The notes under the pieces: generated by a model
What the model saw: the letters and a program-made list of their open reading frames with translations, nothing else
Told to the model about the DNA's origin: nothing
Databases searched by the model: none
Part shown: in pieces, positions 1-18,408 of the stretch
Numbering within the stretch: the first letter of the stretch is position 1
Layout: every line of letters starts with the position of its first letter
Assembly: GCF_036785885.1 (NCBI RefSeq)
Contig: NC_092312.1
Span: forward strand, 25,128,001-25,192,000
Length of the DNA stretch: 64,000 nt
From: Coffea arabica
Lineage: Eukaryota > Streptophyta > Magnoliopsida > Gentianales > Rubiaceae
Reading direction: 5' to 3'
Made by a program: the position numbers and the translations under genes

Positions 1-732
1 CGCTTCCCTCGATGTCTTGTTCGCCAGGGCTCCTCCACTCGCAGCGTCAATAATACTCCTGTCAGTTGACTGGAGTCCCTCATAGAAGTACTGGATCAAC
101 AGTTGTTCACTAATCTGATGCTGTGGGCATCTAGCGCACAACTTGTTGAACCTTTCCCAAAAATCGTACAATGACTCCCCGGAGTACTGCTTGATGCTGC
201 AAATCTCCTTACTCAAACTTGCAGCCCGGGATGCGGGGAAAAATTTCTCCAGGAATTTCTTCTTCAATTGTGCCCACGTGGTGATACTACCTGCAGGTAA
301 GTAATATAGCCAATCCTTCGCTGCATCCTTGAGAGAGAAGGGGAAGGCTCTCAGTCTTATTTGCTCCTCAGTGACCCCAGGAGGTTTCATGCTAGAGCAA
401 ACTATTTCGAATTCCTTGACATGTTTGTGGGGTTCTTCACCAGAAAGACCATGGAACGAAGGCAGGAGCTGAATCAGCCCCGATTTCAGCTCGAAAGAGG
501 TATTTTCAGCCAGAGTTGGGAACATCATGCACAAGGGCTGATCAGTCAGGTCTGGGGTAGCCATCTCCCTTAATGTCTGGGTGTTGGCCATGCTAAATTC
601 GTTTTCTACTGACTCGTTTGCAGAAAATAAGTGTCCTTCTTTTCGTCTCTTGGTCTCTTACCTTCGCCTACGCGCTGCCTTCTCAATCTCAGGATCATAT
701 ACCAAGTCACCTGTGCGAGAAGAACGGGGCAT
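1..732 (-). pseudogene. Athila-like Ty3 retrotransposon gag (5' part, cut by window edge)
   Basis: On the minus strand this encodes the start of a retrotransposon Gag. It opens with an ATG at 732 (MPRSSRTGDLVYDPEIEKAA). A TAA at 658-660 interrupts it, after which the same frame stays open to the window edge. The later part has the typical plant Gag look, with TLREMATPDL, SFHGLSGEEPHKH, AFPFSLKDAAKDWLYYLP, FLEKFFP and ERFNKLCARCPQHQISEQ in order. Gag forms the virus-like particle that packages element RNA. The start lies just inside the primer-binding site and LTR at 824-2312, as expected for the 5' end of an element on the minus strand. Protease, reverse transcriptase and integrase would lie beyond base 1. 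The in-frame stop suggests a dead copy. Confidence 0.85.
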
Positions 733-823
733 AAACTAGCAAAAATACCAAGAAAAAGAAAAAAAATAAAATAAAACAAAATAAAAACTGAATTAAAAAA
801 GAAGCAAATAATTCAAACGCCAG

Positions 824-841
824 TCCCTGGCAACGGCGCCA
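824..841 (-). other. Primer-binding site, tRNA-Asp type
   Basis: Read on the minus strand these 18 bases are TGGCGCCGTTGCCAGGGA. They complement the 3' end of plant tRNA-Asp and lie five bases inside the LTR edge at 847. Athila-type Ty3 elements use this primer, so the site fixes both the orientation and the lineage of the element. Confidence 0.85.
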
Positions 842-846
842 AAAAT

Positions 847-2312
847 TGACAGGTGCCGAACCTGTGCAATAATAATAAATAAAACCTAACTACCACCTAA
901 AGCAGTCAATAATCAATTCGAGTACTGGAGCAGGGACTCTAGGTGTGCAATGGGTTACTTGATTCAACCTGTTCCCGAAGAGTTTGCTTAATCCGATATA
1001 CCTGAATTAATTATTTAACTGAATTCACTAACTAGTAGATAGTGGTAAGCAGGGTCGTCTCCTCAGGGACTGGAGAGAAATTTGTTCCTTTTTGAATCGA
1101 GGCAAATGGGGGTTTTCACGATTAAATGCTAAAAATAAAGTAACTGCAGAAAATAATTAATTTAAAGAAATAATTAAGAGAAACTCTAGCCAAGGGTACA
1201 CTTCAGAAATGGTTCATGCACTGATCATCGAATCACAGATAATTCCAACATTTATTAATAGATTGGTTCTAGTTGTCTCGCACGCGTTAAACAACCAACC
1301 CTTCCTTAATTTATCGATAGCTAAGGTACGACCGTTAGCTATTTTTCTAACCCAAAAACAACCCTAGGTACGACCGTAGGATTTAATTTCAAGATTGCAT
1401 TAATAATTAGAAAGACCCAATCCTAATTAACAAACACGCTACGAGGGTTTGTATAAACTAGATCGTATGCTCCCCTGACATAAACCCAATTACGCCAGTT
1501 GCTACGAAAATAGAGATAACGAACAATTACGGATTCAATTACCTCTATTTAGCAAAATAGCCTATATGAATAATTAATTATTGCGCACTAATCGATCATA
1601 CATAGGAGCTATAACAATTAAAACAGGAAGCATATAAATATCAATAAATGAAGAAAATAATTAAAAACAGTTTAGATCTCACAGTAATGGTGAACCAATT
1701 CGTCAGTTGTCCCCTTGACTAGATAGAAGGTTTAGCCACGCCGCATAATTAAATCACCACACGAAATAATGGATTGCAAAAGCATGGCGGTTTTTACTAG
1801 AAAGCAAGGAATAAAAGATGTTTTTCCCGTAGGCGAATATTGTCGAACACCTGGCGTGTGTCAGAGGCCAGTCAAAAGGAAGACAAATAAAAATGAAAAC
1901 TGAAGCTAAACTAAAAACTAAAGCTGCCGGAAGGGATCCCCCCTTTTCCTCCTGTACGTCTCTACTTATATCAGCAAAAAGGAAGTTGACTAAGGCTATA
2001 TGGTCTCTGGTCCCACCGCAATTGTGAAGCAAGCCAAAGATTCACAAGGAACAAACTTCTCCTCGTATGTTCAAAAGCCCAATTGAAGAAAAGCCTTTTC
2101 TTCTTTGTGGGCCCCCCAATTGGCACAAGTCTGCCGAATTCCTTCTTAGCTTTTAAGACTTTGTACGTTCCCTCCTTTTGGTAATTTCCTGCTTCAATCC
2201 TGAAATTGATTCCAAATACCAAATATGAGTAAATATCAGCAATTAACACACTATTTGTCAGGGATAGAAGGAAAAATTAATAATAAAATCACTAACAAAT
2301 TATACCCTATCA
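847..2312 (-). mobile_element. 5' LTR of an Athila-like Ty3 retrotransposon
   Basis: This is a long terminal repeat of about 1466 bp. On the minus strand it begins TGATAGGGTATA and ends GCACCTGTCA, so it has TG...CA ends. The right flank ggaga (2313-2317) would be the five-base target duplication; its partner lies outside the window. The flank ggagaataagggatg also occurs uninterrupted at about 4176, which confirms the right boundary as an empty site. The LTR is recognisably related to the solo LTR at 2539-3994, which points the other way. It has no coding capacity. Confidence 0.85.
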
Positions 2313-4966
2313 GGAGAATAAGGGATGCTGCGAGAATGGAGAAGAATTTGTAGCACAACAGGGGAAAGGAGAGCACTCTTCTTACTGTTAGGTTTAAGAT
2401 TCAAATCTTAGAATTGACAGTTCAAGGTGAGAAGTCTGTGGAGAGGGGGGGTTGGGAGGAAATAAAAAAGTAGGTTTAATTTGGAAGAGAGACAAATGAC
2501 AATTGAAGCGTAAAGGCTGCCATTGAAGCGTCAAAACTTGATAAGATGTGAAATTGTCATTCAATTTATGTTTATTTTCCCTATTATTTTAGCCAAAAAT
2601 TGTATTAATTGATGAATTCTACTTATATTTGGTTAATGGTGCTAATTGTAGGAAAACAACCAAACATGATTAAAAGGGGTAATTTCCAGCTAATTTGGTG
2701 GTGGCACATTCGGGGCCTACATTCAAATCCAGAAGACTCGGGAATTTACTGCGCCAAAATTTCCTAGTTCGAGTCAATCATGGACAGCTGATGGTTGAAG
2801 ATTTCGGAAGACTTTAATTATCTTTATTAGTAGTAGAATTGGATTAGGAAACATGAGACATTATCTCTTGTAGTTTCCTTTATTTCTATTTAGGAAAATG
2901 TTTTATTATTAAGTAGTAGATATCAAGTAGGAAACAAAGAAGGATTAGGAGAAGAAAAGTCCGGCTCCCGTTTGACTAGTACTTCGGGCAGGAAACAATA
3001 AGAGGACAGGGCGGCAAACTAGTAGTCATATCATTTTCTGTCTTTTCAGCCGCAAGAGACAAGGAGAAACATTCTCTTCTTCTCCATGATGGGGAGCTAA
3101 ATTCCCTTTTTCTAGTCAAAGGGACAACTGAAGATTTGGTTCAACGATAACTGTGAGATCTAAATTATTTCAATTGCTTCCTTCATTCATTGGTATTTGT
3201 ATGTTTTCGACTTTTAGTGGCTATAACTATTGTGTATGATTGAATAGTTGCGCAATATTTAATTATTCACGTAGTCTATTTGCTATGATAGTTGAATCCA
3301 TAATTGTTTGATTACTCTCATCCCGGTAGAAACTGACATAATTGGGTTTGCGTCAGGGAAACATATAGTTTAATTTAAATAAGCTCTCGTAGCGTATTTG
3401 TTAATTAAAACAGGGTTTCTCTCATTTTTAATGCAATTAGGAAATTAAATCCTATGGTCGTATCTAGGGTTATTTCTAAACTAGGAAAATAGTCAATGGT
3501 CGTACCTTGACAATCGAAACAGTATGGAGGAACTAATTGTCAGATCGTATCGGTCGTTAAAAACCTATTTATTAATGAATGTTAGAATTATATTTGAATC
3601 AATGATCAGTTACATGAACCATCTCTGAAGTGTATTCTTGGCTAGAGTTTTTCCCATTACTTGTGTCTCTTAAGTATTTTTCACAGTTGATTAATTTGGT
3701 TAATAATTCGTTAGCATTTAATTCTCGAAACCCCCGTTACCCTTCGATTTGAAAAGGAGCAAATTTTTCCCAATTCCTGAGGATACGACCCTACTTGCTC
3801 CATTATACAAATTAACAAGTTCTCGTGAATAAATTCTGGTATATCGGATTTAGCAAACTCTTCGGAGCCAGGGTAAATTTAATAACCCATTGCATATCCA
3901 GAATTCCTATTCCAGTACTAGAATTGACTCGAAACTGCTTTTGTTGACAACTAGAATTATCATTATTATTATTGCACATGCTTGACGCCTGTCAAAACAA
4001 GTGTGTGCTCGGGAAGATTGGTCTCAACGCTTTCTCGAGGGAATCAAAGCAATTAAAAGGGAGGGAGTACAACAGAAGAGGAGACCCATGATTGATGTCT
4101 TTGGATCCCATTCCTATCTAGTGTATTGTTGTCTTTCAAGGCAACTTGGGACGTAGGGCGGGCAGGTGGGTAAGGAGAATAAGGGATGGGGCGAGAATGG
4201 AGAAGAATTTGTAGTACAATAGGGGAAATGAGAGCACTCTCCTTACTGTTAGATTTAAGATTCAAATCTTAGAGTTGACAATTCAGGGTGAGAAGTGTGT
4301 GGGGGAGGGTGGGAGAAAATAAAAAAGTAGGTTTAATTTGGAAGAGAGACAAATGACAATTGAAGCGTAAAGGCTGCTATTGAATTGTTAAAACTAATGT
4401 GTGCTCGGGAAGATTGGTCTCAACGCTTTCTCGAGGGAATCACACCAATTAAAAGGGAGGGAGTACAACAAAAGAGAAGACCCATGATTGATGTCTTTGG
4501 ATCCTATTCCCATCTAGCGTATTGTTGTCCTCCAAGGCAACTTGGGATGTGGGGCGGGCGGGCGGGTGGATAGGGAGATTAAGGAATGGAGAGAGAACGA
4601 AGAAGAATTTGTAACACAACAAGAAAAAAGAGCGCACTCTTCTTACTGTCAAGTTTAAAGTTCAAATCTTAGGGTTGATAGTTCAGGTTGACAAGTGTGT
4701 GGGACAGGGTGAGAAGAAATAAAAAAGTAGATTTAATTTGAAAGAGAGACAAATAACAGTTGAAATGTAAAGGCTGCCATTGAAGCATTAAGACTAGTAT
4801 GTGCTCGGGAAGATTGGTCTCAATACTTTCTCGAGGGAGATTCGATTAATACAAACAATCAAAGCAATTAAGAGGGAGGGAGTACAACAAAAGAAGAGAA
4901 AAGATCCATGATTGATGTCTTTGGATCATATTCCTATGTGGCGTATTGTTGTCCTCCACGGCAACC
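2313..4966. repeat. Tandem array of about 400-bp units, interrupted by a solo LTR
   Basis: Four copies of one unit can be followed. They are 2313-2538 (5' part missing beyond the LTR), about 4000-4397, about 4398-4797, and a partial copy from about 4798 to 4966. Each unit starts near tgtgctcgggaagattggtc and contains a G-rich stretch plus gaagagagacaaatgac. The fourth copy keeps about 20 extra bases (gattcgattaatacaaac) that the second and third lack, so it may be nearest the ancestral form. Short ORFs in the units (for example 4385-4573) are not conserved between copies and look non-coding. I do not recognise the unit as a known gene. Confidence 0.8.
2539..3994 (+). mobile_element. Solo LTR, Athila-like, plus orientation
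   Basis: This is a 1456-bp LTR starting TGATAAGATG and ending GACGCCTGTCA with no internal region. The flanks are aaact (2534-2538) and aaaca (3995-3999), a five-base target duplication with one mismatch. The uninterrupted site can be read in the next tandem unit (about 4390), where aaact runs straight into atgtgtgctcggg. Solo LTRs arise when the two LTRs of an element recombine and delete the interior. Its relative at 847-2312 lies only 226 bp away in the opposite orientation. Confidence 0.88.
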
Positions 4967-5628
4967 AACATCAGTTTGAGACTTGAGTGGAATTACTTGT
5001 TCAGCACTCAACAAGCAAGGTAGGAATTACTTGTACTCGGGTTTTGCCATGTTGTGTTTACTTTTACTTGCGGGTTTTTATGGCTGATTTGAATCACAAA
5101 TGAATGCAATATTGTTATTATTTACTATCAAAAAAATTTTTTTTTTTAACGAAGCAGTCAACTTTGTTTCAGTAATATCTCTATTTTTTTTCTTCTTTTT
5201 GCAGTAGTATAATTCAGCCAGCTTATCCTCAAATTTGCATCATTTTCGGGAACAAACAGGACCAACTCTTCCCGTAATGAAATACTTTAGCAGAGAACCC
5301 AGAGCTTTAGACCGCACCAAAACCTTATGGCCCATACTTATGAAACATGAAAAGGCTGGACTAAAATTATTGCTGTACAACTAAATATAAAAAGGACCAC
5401 AGGTCATATTTTGCCTTTATTCTTTTTCCTTTTTCTCCTCTCCACTTGTTTTTACCATCTACTCCAAAATTGTACTACTACCATCCTAGGTGGAAAACAA
5501 GTTATAGCCTATAGTGGGAGCATTAACCCACTCTCTCAACTCTGTCCTCTCATTTCTCTTCACCACAGCAATATTGGGACCTTAAGGTTAGCCTTGTCCT
5601 AATTATAGCCCTTCTTCAATTTTGATCC
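4967..5628 (+). promoter_or_regulatory. Upstream region of the PP2 gene with a TATA-like box
   Basis: There are no genes in this stretch. A TATA-like element TATAAAAAGG lies at 5386-5395, 234 bp before the PP2 start codon and in the right orientation. A run of T lies near 5140. The small ORF at 5411-5602 is probably leader sequence. Confidence 0.4.
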
Positions 5629-6435
5629 ATGGAGCCGTTTGGCCATAGCAGTGATGTCATTCTTGATCCAAGAAGGAAGGTATTGTATTATTATTATTAT
5701 TATTGTTCAACCCATCAAAATTATTTTGTCGTAATCTTCGTCACTCTGATCATTTTGGACCATGATGGATGCAGAAGAAATGGTTTGACAAGAAAAAAAG
5801 AGCTTGCTACATGATCTATCCCAGGTCTATGGTAATCTTCTGGGGTGAAAGTGAAAAGTACTGGAGCTGGGAATACTTTCAAGAAACAAGGTAATACTAG
5901 TATGATTCACTGTCGGTCAGTTCGTCCATCTATTTAGATAGTCTCTTGTGAAGTAAGTCCTTACATGCTATCCTCTCTTCTTCCTTCCCAAGTTTTCATT
6001 CTTACCAAAAAGGGCAAAAAAATCAAGAAATGCATTTAACCAGTTTCATCAAATTGCCCTTGTAGTGGGGACTATTTCGAGATAGCAAAACTCAAACAGG
6101 TATGCTGGTTCGAAATAGAAGGAAGACTGAACACTTCAGAGCTATCTCCCACGGTTGATTATGAAGCTGTTTTTGTGATCAAGTTATCCCAGTGGGCACA
6201 CGGGTGGGAGACACCCTTGAGGCTAAAACTCACCCTCCCCGGCGGAAAAGTACAACAACGTAGAGTTCCACTTTTGGAAGAGCCTCGAGGGGAGTGGATT
6301 GAGATCCGTATCGGCAACTTCCAGATTGAGAAGAATGAAAGTAGTGGAGATATTGTTGGAAATCTCAAGACTGCAAGTGGGTATTGGAAGCAAGGATTAA
6401 CTCTTAAATGTTTCATCATAAGACCTGTAACCTGA
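5629..6435 (+). CDS. Phloem protein 2 (PP2)-like lectin, A9/A10 type
   Basis: This is an intact three-exon gene for a 178-aa protein. Exons are 5629-5679, 5775-5890 and 6066-6435. Donors GTATTG and GTAATA and acceptors GCAG and GTAG fit, and the phases join cleanly (51, 116 and 370 nt). PP2 proteins are chitin- or glycan-binding phloem lectins with roles in sieve-tube defence. The family signature is clear: KRACYMIYPRSMVIFWG, KYWSWEYFQE, YFEIAKLKQVCWFEIEG, then a C-terminal part with WIEIRIGNFQI and GYWKQGLTLKCFIIRP. Length matches short PP2-A members without F-box or TIR domains. No signal peptide is visible, consistent with a cytosolic lectin. The start is the first ATG in frame after the TATA-like box. 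A single-gene assignment (A9 versus A10) is not possible here. Confidence 0.88.
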
Positions 6436-6644
6436 AAATCCACAGACCAAAAGTGTAAACCGTAAGGGTATCATTATTTCCGAAAGCAATAATTAGCTTT
6501 TCGTAATTTCTGCTTCCTCTGCTTCGGTACAATTAAGCAAATCTCAATGAAATGGACAAATACAAAATTGAACCCATTCCCTTGAATTTTTTTTTTGTTT
6601 TGTTTTGTTGGGGTGGGGGGGGGGGGGGATCTATCCTACTTTCT

Positions 6645-6672
6645 TTGATATAACTATATATAGTTATATCAA
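6645..6672. terminator. Perfect 28-bp palindrome between two convergent gene ends
   Basis: A perfect inverted repeat centred on TATATA and starting TTGATATAAC is its own reverse complement over 28 bases. It follows a run of G (about 6612-6628) and lies between the stop of PP2 (6435, +) and the stop of the uS2m-UGPase gene (6765, -). It could form a cruciform or act in 3'-end formation for both genes. That role is an inference from position only. Confidence 0.45.
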
Positions 6673-6764
6673 GACATCCGATCACTCTGCAAAGCACTGA
6701 AAACAGCTTAAATACAACAGTTTCCTGCTCTGATTCGATCTATAAGCTCATGCAGCAATAGAGA

Positions 6765-14178
<7,414 letters not shown>

Positions 14179-14576
14179 CGTTGCGGAAGACGATATAGAA
14201 ATGAGTGAAACTTTGAGGTACTTCTGTCCTACGAAAATATTAGTAGTAGTGGTAGTAGTAGGCTAGTAGCAGCAGCAGCAGAAATAGGATTCTAATCTTT
14301 TCTTCTTTTCTTTCGTTGGGGTCTATAACGGGCTGCTCATTTTGTTGTTGCCGGAAAAAGGAGCTGAAATGAGAATTTTTTGATTGGGGTTTTGGGCCGG
14401 GGACAACGGCTGACGTGGATCGTGAATTCGTGTGACTGAAAGTTTGCGCCCCCTTAAATTTTTCTTACCAAAAAGGGCGTTTGCCATTTAAGCTTTTAAA
14501 GAAGGCTAAATTGATCCTTTCATCAATTATTTGGTGAGTTAATTTTTCAATCATTTTTTAGTTGATCAGGGTATAA
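14179..14576 (-). promoter_or_regulatory. Upstream region of the uS2m-UGPase gene
   Basis: This is the 5' side of the minus-strand chimera. It holds a trinucleotide-rich stretch (tagtagtagtggtagtagta, then cagcagcagcag) at about 14241-14281, probably in the leader. No clear TATA box was seen. A hAT MITE starts at about 14577, so any promoter is confined to roughly 400 bp or includes the MITE. Confidence 0.35.
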
Positions 14577-15140
14577 CAGGGGTGGGGTTGAACTGAGTTA
14601 CTTGACTCGAGTTCCCGAGCTACTCGGTTAGCAGCTCGAGCTAGAACTTGTTTGACAGGAGCTCGATCTCGAGCTCGAGCTGCTGAATAGAGCTAACAAG
14701 TCGAGCTCGATCTTATATATGTGATACTTGAGAGCTCGACGAGCTCTATCGAGTATCTCACAACAAATTTAAAAAAATTATATATAATATATATATAATT
14801 ACTAACACAGATAAACAACTTATGAAATTTACAATGAACCATTCTACCATATTTATTTATTTGTGTGGGCAAAGTAGGAATTTCATAAAGTAAGAATTCT
14901 TATTTCTTGTTTTTAGAGAACTTAATTTGAAAACATTAATTGAGCTCATTTTACGAGCTTAGCTTGAGTACTCGAGCTCGAATCTTATAGGAGTTCGAGC
15001 TCAAGTTGTTTTTAACTACATCGAGTCGAGTTCAAGTTTTAAGTGCGGGGCTTGTTCGAGCTCGAGTAGTGCTCATAACTTTCGAGCTCGAACTCGAGTA
15101 TGATATTACACGAGTTCGCCTCGACTCGACAGCATCCCTA
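14577..15140. mobile_element. hAT-type MITE rich in GAGCTCG motifs (decayed)
   Basis: About 560 bp begins caggggtgg and ends gcatcccta, with dense self-complementary cgagctcgag motifs at both ends and an AT-rich centre. It resembles the cleaner copies at 21600-22128 and 46017-46988. The flanks ggtataac and ggtacaag may be a decayed eight-base target duplication (6 of 8 match). The ORF at 15006-15188 lies inside it and is not a gene. Confidence 0.6.
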
Positions 15141-16435
15141 AGGTACAAGGTGCCTATTAAAATATTTTACGAGATAAAGTACAACTAATGTAATAGTAGT
15201 AGTGTACGGAGGGTTTTTTGCATTAAAATGGTCCGACCATATTTTAGAAAAAATTTATTATCCTTTATGGTTTTATATAATTTTGAAATTATTAGAAATG
15301 TAAATGAGGCTAATTAAATTGCACACCCTAGCGTTCATGCTGCTTGTTTGATTATTTTAACAAATTTGAAATTTTGTTCAAATTTGACTTGTTTATTTGC
15401 TGAACTAAATTCGAATGAACTTTTATCGAATTGAATTCGAGTTGAGTTCAAGTAACTTGAAATTTTTACATATAAAATATAATTTTATACTAATCGAACC
15501 AAGTTTGAGTAGGACTGGAATGTTTATGAAATATAAAATACTGTTCAAGTTTTGTTTGAATAGTTGACGAACTAAACTTGAACGAGTTCTTACCAAGCTA
15601 AATTCGAATTGAGTATCAAGTAGTTTAGTTCATCTTTTAACTCTAAAAGTTATCTTAATAACTATCCACAATTGTAGTTAAGAACTTACCTTATTATCTA
15701 TACATTTTGATCTAAAAATTGATCGAAAACTATTTTCAATGTGAAACATTTTCAGAATAAATATATTTTTAATTTTTTGAAGTATGCCTTAGTCCCTGGT
15801 TCAATTTTAGTTAGCAAACTAGCTTTTGGCAGAGCATCGGATTGGTGTATCATTTTCCTCAAATTCTTATATGTGAACTGGGGATCCAATTTGTAGGATT
15901 CTTCTTTTCATCTTCCCTCCTATTATACAATACAGTGGTTAAGGGACTTTCTTCAGTGGAAAGGGATGAAGACTCCTCATCTCTTGGCTAACTTGTTTTC
16001 CTACTTTGGGATATCAAGTTGTCATACAAAACCTGTTTAATTTACCAATTCATAGGAAGAGACGAAACCTTGTGTATTGGAAGATCCAGGATTAAATGGG
16101 TGTTATAGATGATAAACTGATACCTATAAGTACTTTATGCTTGACCTATTGGTAGCGACCCCCGTATAAAAAATTCAGGATTTCAAGTCATGTCTCATAA
16201 ATCTTTTAAAACATGGAGCCCATTGATTTCAAACAAAGATGTGGAAAAACTGTAATCTACTATTAGAGGAGAACAGAACAGGAAAAAAAAAAAAAAAAAA
16301 AAAAGGTTGACAATGAGGCCATTTGTGTTGTTAAGAGATTTTTTTTTTTTTGTTTTTTAATAAACCCCTCAAAGTAGCTTCATAGATTGACAAGTTTTTC
16401 TGCTATTAAAACTATGGATTCTGTAGGACAACATT
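15141..16435. other. Gene-free AT-rich stretch with an older MITE-like relic
   Basis: No supported gene. About 15330-15640 has diverged aattcgaatt and gagttcaagtaact motifs, probably an older relative of the GAGCTCG MITEs. A run of about 22 A lies near 16280-16302 and T runs near 16340. Nothing else recognisable was seen. Confidence 0.4.
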
Positions 16436-17345
16436 GATTTTTGTCTTGATTTAGATCAATCGTTCTGTGCCAGGCGGCCTATGTATGTAACAACACACTT
16501 TTTTTTTTTCTGCCATAACAATATCGGAATGCTGTATAAGGGAATTATGCTACTCTTAAAACTTTGATTAGTGTAGATAAATAAATTTTATTTAATTTAT
16601 TTAGTCAAGATTAAATAAATTAACTTGATCTTGATTAAATTAAATTAAATTAAATTACAAAAGCCCATTATATTTTGGACTGACAAATTTGGCTAATATT
16701 ATATGGGCCATTAAGTCAAATTAAATTTTTTATGTCTATTTAAATGGAAGTAAATTAATTGATTTATTAATTCACAATGAACTATTTGAGTCGGCCCACC
16801 ATTTAAACTCAAGTTAAATGGGTTTTCCTGAATTACAAGTCACCCGAAATGCAGAAAGGTTCTTGAAGGTAGCTTACATATTTTAGCTATAAATAGAGGT
16901 CTTCCTTCAAGGCAAAGGACACACTGAAATTCAGTTTTTTATGCCAAAGTAAAGGAGATGGCATTTTCAAATCATCTGTTTTTTATGTTTAAATCGTAGG
17001 AAATACCCTCTTGATCGAAGAACAAGCCTTCTCGGCCATTGAAGTTATTTGAAAGAAAAAATCAGGGGATTAATTTCTTTGGTTCAAAAATTTTTAGAGA
17101 TTATAACCTTCTTATTATTTGATTTAATATATTTGACATTTTGTACAAGTGTTCTGGTCTTTTATTTTAGGCAACAAAATTTGTGCTTACAATCAGGTTT
17201 ATACACGGGTCAATAACTTTGATAATAGATTTTATGCAGTTTTCCGTTTTATCTACTGAGCAATTTTCCTGCGGCAACGTTAGGAAGACATGGATTCTAA
17301 TCGAGCAAAACTCGAATATTCAGATCAGTCAAAGGTTTACTCATT
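16436..17345 (+). pseudogene. Truncated duplicate of the GRAS gene 5' end, split by an insertion
   Basis: Sequence at 16436-16575 (ttgtcttgatttagat, aggcggcc, atcggaatgctgtataagg, cttaaaactttgatta) matches 18150-18295 upstream of the GRAS pseudogene. After about 660 bp of unrelated DNA the match resumes at about 17238-17330 (ctactgagcaattttcctgc, acatggattctaatcgagca), which aligns with 18368-18430 including its ATG. This is therefore a second copy of the promoter and first codons, broken off after about 15 codons. The small ORF at 17183-17386 is a by-product of this join. Confidence 0.6.
16576..17237 (+). mobile_element. Insertion in the duplicated GRAS 5' region, perhaps a solo LTR
   Basis: About 660 bp interrupts the duplicated GRAS upstream sequence. 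It contains a good TATA box (TATAAAT at 16888-16894) followed by a leader-like stretch, as in Copia-type LTRs. I could not fix the ends or find a clean target duplication, so the class is uncertain. Confidence 0.35.
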
Positions 17346-17997
17346 TTTTTAAAATTTTTACCAATCAATCTAATGTTTTCTTATGAAAATATATTTGAAT
17401 TTCTCATGTCATGCTAAGAATCAACCATGAAGTCCATAACAATATCAAAGTGACGGAATCTATTTTTAATGGTGGAGCCTGCTGTAAAAGACTATGATAA
17501 CCTAGACATATAGATGTAGGTAGAATAACATTTTAACCCCCTGTGATTATATTTTTTTTAAATAAAATTTTCCTATAATTTTAAAATCCTATAATTTCAA
17601 AATCTCTATATAACTCTTATGCTTAAATGCACAATTTCTGCCATGATAAGGAGTAATTCTAGACATTTCACTGGCTACAGAGGGCAATTTCCATCATTTA
17701 ACACTTATATCTAAGACTCCAATATGATGATGTGTTTAGGCAGAAGATTATTTAGAATTTTTTTGTAAATAATTCTGTAGCATTTGTTTTGTGATTTAAT
17801 ACACGTGAAATAAAATATGATTAAAAAAATAAAAATTGATTAGAAAATGTATTTAAGATACAACAAATACAATCTTTTCCACATAATAGGCTATCTAGAT
17901 AAACAAATTCTAAATATGGAGAGATAAAACCTCAGAAATCAAAGATTGAAGGACCAAACAGGTACAGAAGTTGGAGAAGATGAGTTCAATATCAACG

Positions 17998-18043
<46 letters not shown>

Positions 18044-18408
18044 CTTATTAAGCATTTTTTACGCACATGATTTGTACCAATGTCCAAGAATTTAGCAGAT
18101 TCCCAATTCCCCTTTCGGAGGATGTTTGCAATTTGAGTCAAGGTTTGTGATTGATTTTGTCTTGATTTAGATTCGGGCTCCGACAGGCCGCCCATGCAAG
18201 GAAAACAAAAACATAAAGTTTTTTTGGCATAATGATGATGATATTGACATGCTGTAATGGGAAATCATGCCAATCTTAAAACTTTGACTAGACTACTGAT
18301 TTAGCCGGTTAATACCTTCTTTCTTGGAAAAAGCCGAGAGAGAAGTGAGATTTAACGCTGTGTATAAATGATCTGCTGAGCAATTGCCCGCAGCGAGAGT
18401 GTTGAAAC
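17346..18408. repeat. AT-rich stretch with an (AT)n microsatellite
   Basis: A perfect AT dinucleotide run spans 18000-18041. Bases 18150-18295 are the second copy of the duplicated GRAS upstream region. Nothing else recognisable was seen. Confidence 0.7.

Noticed and set aside
4053..4652. Short ORFs on both strands in the tandem units
   Set aside because: They are not kept between copies and are disrupted in adjacent units.
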